The translations under genes were made by a program, and so were the position numbers. From Arthrobacter sp. M4 (GTDB lineage Bacteria > Actinomycetota > Actinomycetes > Actinomycetales > Micrococcaceae): a stretch of 64,000 bases of DNA. The stretch covers positions 62,001-126,000 of the forward strand of contig NZ_JAIWYX010000009.1 in assembly GCF_020251205.1 (NCBI RefSeq). Direction: 5' to 3'. This document shows positions 1 to 8,422 of the stretch, piece after piece (the first letter of the stretch is position 1; every line of letters starts with the position of its first letter). The notes beneath the pieces were generated by a model. It was not told the origin of the DNA. It saw only the letters and a list, made by a program, of their open reading frames with translations, and did not search any database.

Positions 1-1
1 C

Positions 2-139
2 GGCAATGGCATAGTCACGGACTACGGGATGGCCAAGATCTTCGCGGACTCAGAGGCGATCTACACGTACGAGGGATCCTACGAGATCAACTCGCTGATC
101 GCGGGACGGGCCGTCACTGGAGTGTCGGCCATCGCTTAG
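2..139 (+). CDS. Acyl-CoA dehydrogenase, C-terminal fragment
   Basis: The window opens inside this gene; only the last 45 codons and a TAG stop are present. The visible tail contains YEGSYEINSLIAGRAVTG, the signature of the C-terminal helical domain of the acyl-CoA dehydrogenase superfamily. It is closest in style to glutaryl-CoA dehydrogenases, where YEGT-x-xIn precedes the GRAxTG helix. The protein would be a cytoplasmic FAD flavoprotein that oxidises a CoA thioester. Substrate cannot be told from the tail; glutaryl-CoA is a guess. The stop codon lies in the first copy of a short tandem repeat, so the terminus may recently have been altered. Confidence 0.8.
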   Translation, partial: GNGIVTDYGMAKIFADSEAIYTYEGSYEINSLIAGRAVTGVSAIA

Positions 140-182
140 TGCTCGGCCAATCGCTTAGTGCTCGACCATCGCTAATGTTCGG
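131..182. repeat. Short tandem repeat over a stop codon
   Basis: The unit ATCGCTTAGTGCTCGGCCA (131-149) is repeated nearly exactly at 150-167 and partly at 168-182. The first copy contains the last codons and TAG of the acyl-CoA dehydrogenase, so the later copies look like slippage duplications of the gene end. No other function is visible. Confidence 0.75.
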
Positions 183-203
183 CGGGAGTTCGGGCCAGCG
201 GAA

Positions 204-1067
204 TCAGTCCTCCGGCCCGCGCTCGTCTGTCCCGTCAAGGCTGCCTTCCGGTGCTTTTTCTCCAGCCTCCACTGCCACGTCCACCGAGTTCCCGACCACC
301 GGCATGGGGCATGTTCCATAGGGTGTGAATGCGCTGGGGTAGTTGATGGCGCGGTTGAAGTCGATAATGACGGTGCCGTCCGGCCGGGGCTTCGGAACGA
401 AGACCTTGCGCCACTCGTCCGTGGTCCGTCCATTGGTCTCGTCATGGAAGGTGACGTTGAGGGCGCCCAGCTTTTCGGCTTCCGCGTGCAGCCTGACTTC
501 GTGCGGCAAACCGGGTACGCGGAATACCACCTCACCCACCGAGCGGTGCACGCCGTCCACCAAGGGGTTGGCCGTACCGATGGGCACGTCGACGGGCTCG
601 GGGTAGGGCTCGAACCGGCCTTCGAGAACCCAATCCGGGTTGAAGTCGTAGGTGGGGACGCTGGTGAATTCGGTCAGGACAGGCGAATCGTCGTCACGAG
701 TCCGGATGGCATACTTGTCTGCCCGCATGGCCAGCTCCACCACCACGTGACGGCCGTCGTCGCCGCCGTATTGCACCCACATCAGGGACTCTTCATCCTG
801 CAGCGTCGCTGTGTAGGTGCCATCCACCAGCTCACCGGTCTCCACGAACGTGAGGCCGTCCGCGGCGCTCGCGGTGAGAGTCGCCGTCGTACCGTCCGTG
901 GACCACAGGCCTGGCGCGAGGTCGACGGTGGACGGCTGGCTGTCCAGCCATTGGAAGGAAGTGAGGGTCAGCCAGCCGTGGCTGACGGCCAGTGCCGCGT
1001 TGCGGCTGGTCCGGAAGCGCTGCCAGCGCTCCAGCTGTGCCTGGCTTGCTTCTGTGGCTGTACTCAT
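204..1067 (-). CDS. DUF1684 domain-containing protein
   Basis: A 287-residue cytoplasmic protein that resembles the DUF1684 family (PF07920). The family layout is visible: an N-terminal strand and loop region containing HGWLTLTSFQWLD, a middle part, and a C-terminal half with DFNRAINYPSAFTPYGTCP. This conserved end (aromatic-rich, YGTCP) is typical of the family, whose biochemical role is unknown. The reading frame stays open upstream to 1841, but there it lies antisense to ppc. The ATG at 1067 has a strong GGAGGG site 5-6 nt ahead, so I place the start there. It is divergent from ppc and convergent with the truncated dehydrogenase. Confidence 0.8.
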   Translation of the reverse strand: MSTATEASQAQLERWQRFRTSRNAALAVSHGWLTLTSFQWLDSQPSTVDLAPGLWSTDGTTATLTASAADGLTFVETGELVDGTYTATLQDEESLMWVQYGGDDGRHVVVELAMRADKYAIRTRDDDSPVLTEFTSVPTYDFNPDWVLEGRFEPYPEPVDVPIGTANPLVDGVHRSVGEVVFRVPGLPHEVRLHAEAEKLGALNVTFHDETNGRTTDEWRKVFVPKPRPDGTVIIDFNRAINYPSAFTPYGTCPMPVVGNSVDVAVEAGEKAPEGSLDGTDERGPED

Positions 1068-1373
1068 CTGGCCCCTCCATTGCCTGCCTGCAGTGCCGTC
1101 ACCCCGGTTCGTCTGCGGGTGCATCCCGAACAACCATGCACCGTTGAAGGGCATTCCCGGAAGGCCTTGAATATCATGGAATGCATGGAGTGGTTGTTCA
1201 TCCTGGCCGCCTTCACCGGATGCGCCCCCACCCGCTACTCGGGACGCATCACTATCTGAGACACATTTCCCGCCTGCCAATCGGTGACGGGTAATATCCC
1301 CTAGGAACAAGTAAGCAGGCTCACAGTATCCAGCGCAGTGTACGAGCCACGTGCAAGACCGAAGGTAACTTTG
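1068..1373. promoter_or_regulatory. Divergent intergenic region DUF1684 / ppc
   Basis: About 300 bp without a gene. It must hold both divergent promoters. A TAATAT at 1292-1297 is a possible -10 for ppc, but I see no convincing -35 ahead of it. No RNA gene, terminator or long repeat was recognised. Confidence 0.35.
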
Positions 1374-4193
1374 ATGGTTGACACTGCCCAGAACCCCGAA
1401 ACCGACCTCGCCGCCGAACTGCGTGCGGATGTCCGGCGTGTATCCACGCTGCTTGGTGAGTCCCTGGTCCGCCAGCACGGTCCGGAACTGCTGGACCTCG
1501 TAGAACAGGTTCGCCTCCTCACCAAGGAATCCAAGGAAGCCGCCCGCGGCGGCGCTGATGCGACCGGCCCCTGGAGCGCGCACGACGTCGTAGCCCAGGT
1601 TCGCGAGTTGCTCGCCTCCCTGCCGCTGGACCAGGCGACCGACCTGGTGCGAGCCTTCGCGTTCTACTTCCACCTGGCCAACGCAGCCGAGCAGGTCCAC
1701 CGCGTCCGCGGCCTGCGCACGCGGCAGGAAAAGGACGGCTGGCTCGCCAAGGCCGTGGCTGATATCGCCGTCCAGGCAGGACCACACGTCCTCCAGGACG
1801 TTGTCAACGAACTGGATGTCCGGCCCATCTTTACGGCGCACCCCACGGAGGCCTCACGCCGGTCGGTGCTGGACAAAATCCGCAAACTCTCCGACATCCT
1901 GGCCGAGTCCACGGTGGAAGGCACCACGGCACGACGTCGCCAGGACCGACAGCTCGCCGAGATCATCGACCAGATGTGGCAGACCGATGAACTCCGGCAG
2001 GTGCGACCCACCCCTGTCGACGAGGCACGCAACGCCATTTACTACCTGAACAGCATCCTCACCGACGCCATGCCGGAAATGCTTTCCGAGCTTTCCGAGT
2101 TGCTGGCGGAGCACGGCGTGGAACTGTCGTCGTCCACGGCGCCCATCCGTTTCGGCTCGTGGATCGGCGGCGACCGGGACGGAAACCCGAATGTTACCGC
2201 GGCCGTCACCCGTGAAATCCTTCAGCTGCAGAACCAGAACGCCGTACGCCTCAGCATTGCCCTTATCGACGAGCTGATCTCCGTCCTCTCCAACTCAACG
2301 GCACTGTTCGGCGCGGACCAGGAACTGGTGGACTCCATCGCGCAGGACTTGAAGAAGCTGCCGGGCTTGGACAAGCGCATCCTGGAACTCAACGCCCAGG
2401 AGCCGTACCGCCTCAAGCTCACCTGCATCAAAGCCAAACTGATCAACACCGGCCGTCGCGTTGCCTCGGGTGCCCACCATGAGCCCGGCCGCGACTACAC
2501 CTCCACAACCGAGGTCCTCGCCGAGCTGGAACTGCTGGAACGCTCGCTCAAGAACCACTCGGCGTCGTTGGCTGCGGACGGTGCCCTTGGGCGCGTCCGC
2601 CGCGCCATCGCCTCCTACGGCCTGCATTTGGCCACCCTGGACATTCGCGAGCACGCCGACCACCACCATGACGCCGTTGGCCAGTTGGTGGACCGGGTGG
2701 GCGAGTTGGGCAGGCGGTATGCTGACCTGAACCGCGAAGAGCGTTTCGCATTCCTCAGCGCTGAACTCGCGTCCCGCCGCCCGCTGTCCGGACACCCAAT
2801 CAAGCTCGACGGCGCCGCCGACGGCACGTACGACGTCTTCCGTGAGATCCGCCAGGCCTTGCGCACGTACGGACCTGACGTCGTCGAAACGTACATCATC
2901 TCCATGACCCGCGGGGCCGACGACGTCCTGGCTGCAGCGGTCCTTGCCCGTGAAGCCGGACTGGTCAACCTTTACGGCAGCGCCACCTACGCGAAGATTG
3001 GCTTTGCGCCGCTCTTGGAGACAGTCGAGGAACTGCGGGCCTCGGCGGAAATCGTGGACCAGCTCCTCTCCGACCCCTCCTACCGGGAACTCGTGCATCT
3101 CCGTGGCGATATCCAGGAGATCATGCTCGGTTACTCGGACTCCAACAAGGAATCCGGGGTGATGACCAGCCAGTGGGAGATCCACAAGACCCAGCGGAAA
3201 CTGCGCGACGTCGCGGCCAAGCACGGTGTCAATGTGCGTCTCTTCCACGGCCGCGGCGGTTCGGTGGGTCGGGGCGGCGGACCCACCTACGACGCCATCC
3301 TGGCCCAGCCTAACGGTGTGCTGGAAGGCTCCATCAAGTTCACCGAACAAGGCGAAGTGATCTCCGACAAGTACTCCCTGCCCGAGCTGGCGCGGGAGAA
3401 CCTGGAACTATCCCTGGCCGCCGTGTTGCAGGGATCTGCCCTCCACCGCACGCCACGCACATCGGACGATGAGCGCGAACGCTACGGCGAAGTTATGGAG
3501 ACCATCTCCGACGCCGCCTTCGCCCGTTACCGCTCGCTCATCGACGACCCCGACCTGCCCGAGTACTTCCTGGCCTCAACGCCCGTGGAGCAGCTCGGTT
3601 CCCTGAACATCGGTTCCCGTCCTTCCAAGCGTCCGGACTCCGGCGCCGGGCTGGGTGGCCTTCGCGCCATTCCATGGGTGTTCGGCTGGACGCAATCACG
3701 GCAGATCGTCCCTGGCTGGTTCGGCGTAGGCTCCGGCCTCAAAGCCGCCCGCGAGGCAGGCAACGGTGCCCAACTGGCCGAAATGATGGAAAAGTGGAAC
3801 TTCTTCCGTTCCGTCATCTCCAACGTCGAAATGACGCTGGCCAAGACGGATATGGAGATCGCAAGCCACTACGTCACGTCCCTTGTGCCCGCCGAGCTGC
3901 ACCGGCTCTTCCACGCCATCCGGGCCGAATATGAGCTCACCGTGGCCGAAGTGGAGCTGCTCACGGGCGAGTCCGAGTTGCTGGAAGCCCAGCCCACCCT
4001 CAAGCGCTCGCTCGAAATCCGTGACCAGTACCTGGACCCGATCAGCTACCTCCAGGTGGAGCTGCTGCGACGCGTCCGCGAACAGGCAGCCAAGGCATCC
4101 GAGGGTACCCAGGCCGAGATCGACGAGCGATTGCAGCGGGCCATGCTGATTACCGTCAACGGCGTAGCCGCGGGTTTGCGGAACACTGGGTAG
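1374..4193 (+). CDS. ppc: Phosphoenolpyruvate carboxylase
   Basis: Cytoplasmic anaplerotic enzyme: PEP + bicarbonate gives oxaloacetate + phosphate, refilling the TCA cycle. At 939 residues it has the usual family length. Catalytic landmarks are present in order: FTAHPTEASRR near residue 153, GGDRDGNPN near 263, GYSDSNKESG near 585, the mobile loop FHGRGGSVGRGGGP near 623, and a C-terminal asparagine-containing tail. The frame is open to 1338, but the ATG at 1374 has an AAGG 7 nt upstream and gives the expected N-terminus. pckG near 56 kb encodes the opposing carboxykinase. Assignment is secure. Confidence 0.97.
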   Translation: MVDTAQNPETDLAAELRADVRRVSTLLGESLVRQHGPELLDLVEQVRLLTKESKEAARGGADATGPWSAHDVVAQVRELLASLPLDQATDLVRAFAFYFHLANAAEQVHRVRGLRTRQEKDGWLAKAVADIAVQAGPHVLQDVVNELDVRPIFTAHPTEASRRSVLDKIRKLSDILAESTVEGTTARRRQDRQLAEIIDQMWQTDELRQVRPTPVDEARNAIYYLNSILTDAMPEMLSELSELLAEHGVELSSSTAPIRFGSWIGGDRDGNPNVTAAVTREILQLQNQNAVRLSIALIDELISVLSNSTALFGADQELVDSIAQDLKKLPGLDKRILELNAQEPYRLKLTCIKAKLINTGRRVASGAHHEPGRDYTSTTEVLAELELLERSLKNHSASLAADGALGRVRRAIASYGLHLATLDIREHADHHHDAVGQLVDRVGELGRRYADLNREERFAFLSAELASRRPLSGHPIKLDGAADGTYDVFREIRQALRTYGPDVVETYIISMTRGADDVLAAAVLAREAGLVNLYGSATYAKIGFAPLLETVEELRASAEIVDQLLSDPSYRELVHLRGDIQEIMLGYSDSNKESGVMTSQWEIHKTQRKLRDVAAKHGVNVRLFHGRGGSVGRGGGPTYDAILAQPNGVLEGSIKFTEQGEVISDKYSLPELARENLELSLAAVLQGSALHRTPRTSDDERERYGEVMETISDAAFARYRSLIDDPDLPEYFLASTPVEQLGSLNIGSRPSKRPDSGAGLGGLRAIPWVFGWTQSRQIVPGWFGVGSGLKAAREAGNGAQLAEMMEKWNFFRSVISNVEMTLAKTDMEIASHYVTSLVPAELHRLFHAIRAEYELTVAEVELLTGESELLEAQPTLKRSLEIRDQYLDPISYLQVELLRRVREQAAKASEGTQAEIDERLQRAMLITVNGVAAGLRNTG

Positions 4194-4225
4194 GTAATCT
4201 GGGTCCGCCCGCCCGGTAGGGTGGG

Positions 4226-4534
4226 ATGGTGCCTTCTTTTCAAGCTCGACTGTTGATCACAGGGTTGAAGCCGGGGAATGCTCCGGAGGCTGTTATGGCG
4301 TCGGCCGTGGAGGCTCTAGGAACTCGGCATCACGTGGAGGCTAATCAACTGGACATCGTGCGGGGTGTGCCGCAGATCAGCCTTCGGTTCCTCGTTGAGG
4401 CGCGGGACTTTTCTGGCGAGAACAGCGAGGCCCAACTGTCCGCCTCGATGATGCGTGACGCCGTCGAACGCGTTGCGGTGACCGGGCGGCTATCGGTGCT
4501 GCGCCGGATTCGCGGGAAATGGGCGCCCGTTTAG
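4226..4534 (+). CDS. Conserved small hypothetical protein
   Basis: A 102-residue protein of unknown function starting 33 nt after ppc on the same strand. The composition is ordinary for a soluble alpha/beta protein: a hydrophobic beta strand near the start (RLLITGL), an alanine-rich helix (AVMASAVEALGT) and a basic C-terminus (VLRRIRGKW). It has no signal peptide, membrane segment or metal motif. GC-rich codon use fits its neighbours, which supports real coding. No clear ribosome binding site is visible, so the start is tentative. Confidence 0.6.
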   Translation: MVPSFQARLLITGLKPGNAPEAVMASAVEALGTRHHVEANQLDIVRGVPQISLRFLVEARDFSGENSEAQLSASMMRDAVERVAVTGRLSVLRRIRGKWAPV

Positions 4535-4555
4535 GCGCCGATTAGGCGCGTGTTG

Positions 4556-5194
4556 TTACAGGGGGTTGGGGTGGCCTGGCTCGTCGACGGGGGAGCGGCC
4601 GCGTTTCCGCGCCACCACAACTCCGACGACGGCGCCGATCACCAAGCCGATTCCGGCCCCGATGAGGGAGCTGGCCCAGAAGGGCAGCCCCGTGGTGGTC
4701 CCGGCAAAGTAGCCCAGCCCTGCTTGCCAGCAACCCCACAGGATTCCGCCAATTGCGGCGCATAGGCTGAAACCGTGGACTGAAACGTCGGCAATTCCCG
4801 CGGCTGCCGACGTCGCAAGCCGGCCGCCAGGGATGAATCGCAGGCCGATAATCGCACTGTATGTGGACGAACGGCCGGCCTTCGCGATGGCCTCATGGAT
4901 GCCGCGGTGGACCTTGCGTCCCCACTTCCAGCGGTCGAGCACATGGCTGAGGCGGCGCTTGAATAGTTGGAAAACCAATATGTCGCCTAACCACGACGCC
5001 GAGGCCGCGAGCAGGACCACGAGCCAGACGTTCGCCCGACCCTCAGCGGCAAGCGCCCCGCCTGTGATAACCGCAATCTCGGACGGAACAGGCGGGAACA
5101 CAGCGTCGCCCAGAACCATGGGGATGATCCAGAAGTAGATCGCGGCACCCCAGCCGTCGGCGAAGCTTGTGTCCATTGGCACAAGGTACCGCAC
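4556..5194 (-). CDS. DedA family membrane protein
   Basis: Polytopic inner-membrane protein of the DedA/SNARE-associated family (TMEM41/VTT relatives), implicated in lipid scrambling and membrane homeostasis. The hallmark segments are there: an N-terminal hydrophobic stretch with FPPVPSE, then a G-x-x-LGD-like piece (ASWLGDILVF), an amphipathic stretch ending in FIPGGR, and two C-terminal helices ending in a basic tail. FIPGGR matches the conserved F-x-P-x-x-R motif. I chose GTG at 5194 because AGGGG lies 4 nt ahead; ATG at 5176 is the alternative (206 residues). It is divergent from the PadR gene and shares its operator region. Confidence 0.85.
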   Translation of the reverse strand: MRYLVPMDTSFADGWGAAIYFWIIPMVLGDAVFPPVPSEIAVITGGALAAEGRANVWLVVLLAASASWLGDILVFQLFKRRLSHVLDRWKWGRKVHRGIHEAIAKAGRSSTYSAIIGLRFIPGGRLATSAAAGIADVSVHGFSLCAAIGGILWGCWQAGLGYFAGTTTGLPFWASSLIGAGIGLVIGAVVGVVVARKRGRSPVDEPGHPNPL

Positions 5195-5278
5195 TTTGCC
5201 CCTGCGCGTTCCTGCTCCTGCGCTGAACAAAGCCCAAGCAAAAACAGCCTTCCGAATCTCTTGTCTGCCGATATTCAG

Positions 5279-5300
5279 CGATATATCGTTAAGTATCGTC
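5279..5300. promoter_or_regulatory. Palindromic operator candidate, dedA-padR spacer
   Basis: CGATATATCG (5279-5288) is a perfect 10-bp palindrome, followed by TTAAGTATCG, so TATCG recurs at 10-bp spacing. It is an AT-rich island in a GC-rich spacer, 57 nt upstream of the padR start. PadR proteins usually bind AT-rich dyads in their own promoters, so autoregulation and control of the divergent dedA are likely. This is inference. Confidence 0.5.
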
Positions 5301-5356
5301 AATAGTTTGGCGATCGCCCGCACAACGAGGGCGGACACCAAGAAGGAAGTGCAGAC

Positions 5357-5992
5357 ATGAAAGACAAATTTGAAGATTGCGGGCCCGAGTGGGGAGCCCG
5401 TTTTGGCCGGGAGAGTTTTGGCAGGGACAAGGGCCGTCGGGGTCCCCATGGACACGGCGGCGGCGGTTTCGGTCCTGGTTTCGGGCCTGGCTTTGGCCGT
5501 GGCTTCGGGCCGGGTTTTGGTCCCGGATTTGGGCCTGGTTTTGGGCCGGGCGGTTTCCGGCGGGCCAACAGGGGCGACGTCCGGTGGGCGATCCTCTCGC
5601 TGTTGGCGGAAGCTCCGTCCAACGGCTATGGGCTCATCCAAAAGATCATGGACAAGTCGTCCGGGACCTGGCGCCCAAGTCCGGGCTCCGTTTACCCGAC
5701 TCTCCAGCAACTCGTGGACGAAGAACTCATCGAGCCCACAGGTGAGGGACGGAGAACTGAATTCACGCTGACCGATGCGGGCAGGGACTATGTGGCCCAA
5801 CATGCCGAAGACCTCGCCAACGCCTGGAACACTGACGCCGAAGGATCAGCCCCCGCGTTCCATGAGAGCGTGATGAAGTTGATGCGGGTGATTCATCAGT
5901 ACCGCTTCGGAGCGACGGAAGAGCAAAGGAACGCTGCCGTAGAGAAGATCGATGAGGCCCGCCGCGCGCTCTACCACATCCTCGCTGACTAG
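5357..5992 (+). CDS. PadR family regulator with Gly-Phe repeat tail
   Basis: A 211-residue transcriptional regulator. Residues about 70-150 form a PadR winged helix, shown by the diagnostic GDVRWAILSLLAEAPSNGYG, the PSPGSVYPTLQQLVDEELI recognition region, and the wing. The C-terminal helix (residues 165-210) is the dimerisation part. The N-terminal 65 residues are unusual: a low-complexity run of GFGPGFG units, encoded by 12-bp-type repeats at about 5461-5562. PadR proteins with such Gly/Phe/His N-terminal leaders occur in actinobacteria; the role of the leader is unknown. The start has a clear GGA ribosome site (GAAGGAAGTGCAGAC). Confidence 0.9.
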   Translation: MKDKFEDCGPEWGARFGRESFGRDKGRRGPHGHGGGGFGPGFGPGFGRGFGPGFGPGFGPGFGPGGFRRANRGDVRWAILSLLAEAPSNGYGLIQKIMDKSSGTWRPSPGSVYPTLQQLVDEELIEPTGEGRRTEFTLTDAGRDYVAQHAEDLANAWNTDAEGSAPAFHESVMKLMRVIHQYRFGATEEQRNAAVEKIDEARRALYHILAD

Positions 5993-6039
5993 AAGTGTTT
6001 CGGGCTGATTCTGTCGACGCTGAGTGGCAGACTGGCACC

Positions 6040-6567
6040 ATGCAAATCAGCATCGTCGAAGGCGACATCACCACGCGAAACGTCGACGCAATCGTGAACG
6101 CAGCCAACTCCTCGCTCCTTGGCGGTGGTGGGGTTGACGGCGCCATCCACAGGGCCGCGGGACCGGAACTGCTGGAAGCCTGCCGTGAATTGCGCAGATC
6201 CTCGCTTCCGGGCGGTCTTCCAACCGGCGCTGCAGTGGCCACTCCAGGTTTTCGCTTGCCGGCCCAGTGGGTGATCCACACCGTGGGGCCGAACCTGCAC
6301 GCCGGCCAGTCCGACCCCAAACTGCTGGAGTCCTGCTTCCGCGAGAGCCTGGAAATAGCGGCCGACGTCGGAGCCCGCTCGGTTGCCTTCCCCGCCATCA
6401 GCGCCGGAATCTACGGCTGGGATCCTCGCGACGTGGCCACCATAGCGGTCGACGCCGTCAGGTCCTTTGAGCGCACGCGTCCGGACAGCGGGGTGGAACT
6501 CGTGGAATTCGTCCTGTTCAGTTCCGACACCGCCGAGATATTCCGGGTAGCCCTTGGAAGAGGCTAG
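6040..6567 (+). CDS. Macrodomain O-acetyl-ADP-ribose deacetylase
   Basis: A 175-residue stand-alone macrodomain (YmdB/MacroD type) that binds ADP-ribose and probably hydrolyses O-acetyl-ADP-ribose or removes ADP-ribose from proteins. Seen: I-V-x-GDIT at the start, the NAAN motif followed by the glycine-rich LLGGGGVDGAIH loop, and FPAISAGIYGWD, the second substrate-binding loop. These match MacroD-type enzymes. Start at ATG 6040 gives the canonical MQISIVEGDIT N-terminus; the frame is open 15 codons further up. The gene ends 4 nt inside the convergent membrane-protein gene. Confidence 0.93.
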   Translation: MQISIVEGDITTRNVDAIVNAANSSLLGGGGVDGAIHRAAGPELLEACRELRRSSLPGGLPTGAAVATPGFRLPAQWVIHTVGPNLHAGQSDPKLLESCFRESLEIAADVGARSVAFPAISAGIYGWDPRDVATIAVDAVRSFERTRPDSGVELVEFVLFSSDTAEIFRVALGRG

Positions 6568-7229
6568 ACCGCTGGTGACGGCGGTGGAGTCCCAGCCCTC
6601 AGTTGCGATTCAGCAGCGTGGCTGAGATGCCTGGCCGCCTTGAAGTACCAGTAGGGCCAGGCGACCCAAGCGGCCGCGCCGGCCGTGATGCCGACGCCCA
6701 CCACGGACCATTTCAGCCAGTCAGGGCCGGGCAACAAATAGCCAACGCCCGCCAGCGCCAATCCTGTCAGCAAGGCCAGGCCTATGAATCGGCCAAGCGT
6801 CGCTAAGGAGCGTGGGTAGCCCTCCACCGTGCGGAGCTTGTTGTGCGCCAGCAGGAACCAGGCAGCCTGGACGATCATCGCCGCCACTGTAACCACTGTG
6901 GACGGAACGAAGTCCAGGACGCGGAAAACCAGTAGGAAGGAGCTGGCCGATCCCGCAACGCACGCGCCAACAACCACCCACTTGGCGGGTTCAGTCCAGG
7001 CTTCCTTCGGAACCCTGCGGTGCACCTGCAGGATCACGGGAATGATGAGGAGGCTGAAGGCGCCGCCCAAGGCATCATTGGTGGTGCCAAAGTAGTAGGG
7101 TCCTCCGCGCGGAACTTCCACGGCATACATCGCACCGAGCGTCAGGACGCCCGCTGCACCTGCCGCCGCTGCCGCGTACGCGAAACGTGATGCTGTTCGG
7201 TCTCCCGGGAGTTCATGTAGCTGGTCCAT
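6564..7229 (-). CDS. Multi-span membrane protein, unknown function
   Basis: A 221-residue integral membrane protein with about six predicted helices: residues 17-37, 50-65, 80-100, 105-125, 145-165 and 175-195. A short proline-rich cytoplasmic tail follows. No family motif was recognised. The ATG at 7229 is preceded by a good AGGAGA site, which excludes the longer upstream frame. It converges with the macrodomain gene and overlaps it by 4 nt. Confidence 0.7.
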   Translation of the reverse strand: MDQLHELPGDRTASRFAYAAAAAGAAGVLTLGAMYAVEVPRGGPYYFGTTNDALGGAFSLLIIPVILQVHRRVPKEAWTEPAKWVVVGACVAGSASSFLLVFRVLDFVPSTVVTVAAMIVQAAWFLLAHNKLRTVEGYPRSLATLGRFIGLALLTGLALAGVGYLLPGPDWLKWSVVGVGITAGAAAWVAWPYWYFKAARHLSHAAESQLRAGTPPPSPAV

Positions 7230-7340
7230 GGGTGTCTCCTGACATATGCGCAATGGACCCCAGCAGTCCAATGGTAGGCCTGCTGATTCGGCAAGGGGAG
7301 ATGCTTCGCGCCTACACTTCGGCAGACGGTGCTTCGGCGG

Positions 7341-8306
7341 TTATGCTCCGGCCGTAGCTTCGCTGAGTTCCAGCTTGCTCCGGTACTCCACTGGTTTCCC
7401 CGTGATGGGGTCGGTGAAGCGGATGCCACGGGCCAACAACTGCAGGGGCTTGGAGTAGTCGTCCGGCGCTTTGTCCAGCAGTTCAGGGTAAAACGCGTCG
7501 TTCACGATACCCAGGCCAAGGGAAGCCATGTGCACGCGCAGCTGGTGGGTCTTGCCGGTGTGGGGCTCCAGCCGGTACAGCGCGCGGCGAGCAGCGCCGC
7601 CGTCGGGCGTTTCCGGCAGCGCTGGGGCGCCGTCGAGGACGCGCAGCAGCTCGATCCGCGTCTCGGCGTTTGCTTGGCCCTCCACCACTTCGGCGAGGAG
7701 GTAGTCGCGGGACTTGACCATGCGGTTCCGCACTACCGCGGGAAACTCAACCGCAGGGTAACCCGGTGCAGGGGTGGCGGCGGAGACGCACTCGTATTCC
7801 TTGCGGACCTTCCGTTTCTCGAACAGGGCCTGGTATCTGCCCCGGGTGGCAGGATTCGTTGACAGGAGGAGCACGCCAGCCGTCATACGATCCAGGCGGT
7901 GCATTGGGATGAGGTCAGGTAGGTTGAGCGCGTTGCGGAGCCGCACCAGCGCCGACTCCTGGATGTATGTACCGCCGGGCGTCGTGGGCAGGAAATGCGG
8001 TTTGTCCACCACCAGGATGTGCTCGTCCTGATGGAGGATATTGATTTCGACCGGCAGCCGTTCCTCCGGCGGCAGCGTTCGGTAGTACCAGATGAAGGTG
8101 TGGTCGCTGAGTGGAGTGTGCCTACTGAGTGCTACGCCACCCTCGCCGACGATCTCGCCCGCGTCGAAGCGGTCCTCGATGCCTTGCGGATCAATGTGCC
8201 CCCAGCGATGAAGCATGTAGTCCATCGCGGTGTCCCACGGCCCCTCGTCCGGGAGGCGCAGGCGTGTGGCGTTGACGCCGTCGCGCACGGGAAGGGGGGA
8301 TTTCAT
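7341..8306 (-). CDS. RluA-family RNA pseudouridine synthase
   Basis: A 321-residue enzyme that isomerises uridine to pseudouridine in rRNA or tRNA. The catalytic motif II PMHRLDRMTAGVLL carries the essential Asp in HRLDR. The KP-H-LPT loop and the C-terminal GKTHQLRVHMASLG motif of the RluA branch are also present. The N-terminal 90 residues replace a canonical S4 domain and differ from RluD. Which RNA position is modified cannot be told. ATG at 8306 is used; GTG at 8309 directly precedes it. It is divergent from the ArsR-type gene. Confidence 0.9.
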   Translation of the reverse strand: MKSPLPVRDGVNATRLRLPDEGPWDTAMDYMLHRWGHIDPQGIEDRFDAGEIVGEGGVALSRHTPLSDHTFIWYYRTLPPEERLPVEINILHQDEHILVVDKPHFLPTTPGGTYIQESALVRLRNALNLPDLIPMHRLDRMTAGVLLLSTNPATRGRYQALFEKRKVRKEYECVSAATPAPGYPAVEFPAVVRNRMVKSRDYLLAEVVEGQANAETRIELLRVLDGAPALPETPDGGAARRALYRLEPHTGKTHQLRVHMASLGLGIVNDAFYPELLDKAPDDYSKPLQLLARGIRFTDPITGKPVEYRSKLELSEATAGA

Positions 8307-8384
8307 CACCGTCCAATTCTACCGGCGGTATCGTTTGGCCAATTTCTCTTCTCGCGGCCCCAGAGCTTTCCGAACATCAAATAG

Positions 8385-8405
8385 TTCTTGACAAGAAAAG
8401 TTGTC
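8385..8405. promoter_or_regulatory. Promoter -35 and palindromic operator of arsR-like gene
   Basis: TTCTTGACAAGAA (8385-8397) is a perfect odd palindrome that contains a consensus -35 TTGACA (8388-8393). A second dyad GACAA-N6-TTGTC (8390-8405) overlaps it. The site lies 18-38 nt upstream of the regulator start at 8423, a classic place for autorepression by an ArsR-type repressor. Confidence 0.55.
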
Positions 8406-8422
8406 GGCGGCACACTTGAAGC

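Noticed and set aside
1068..1841. N-terminal extension of the DUF1684 frame
   Set aside because: Upstream part is antisense to ppc and the ATG at 1067 has a strong ribosome site.
2295..3350. 351-codon antisense frame in ppc
   Set aside because: Opposite conserved catalytic loops of ppc; no motif.
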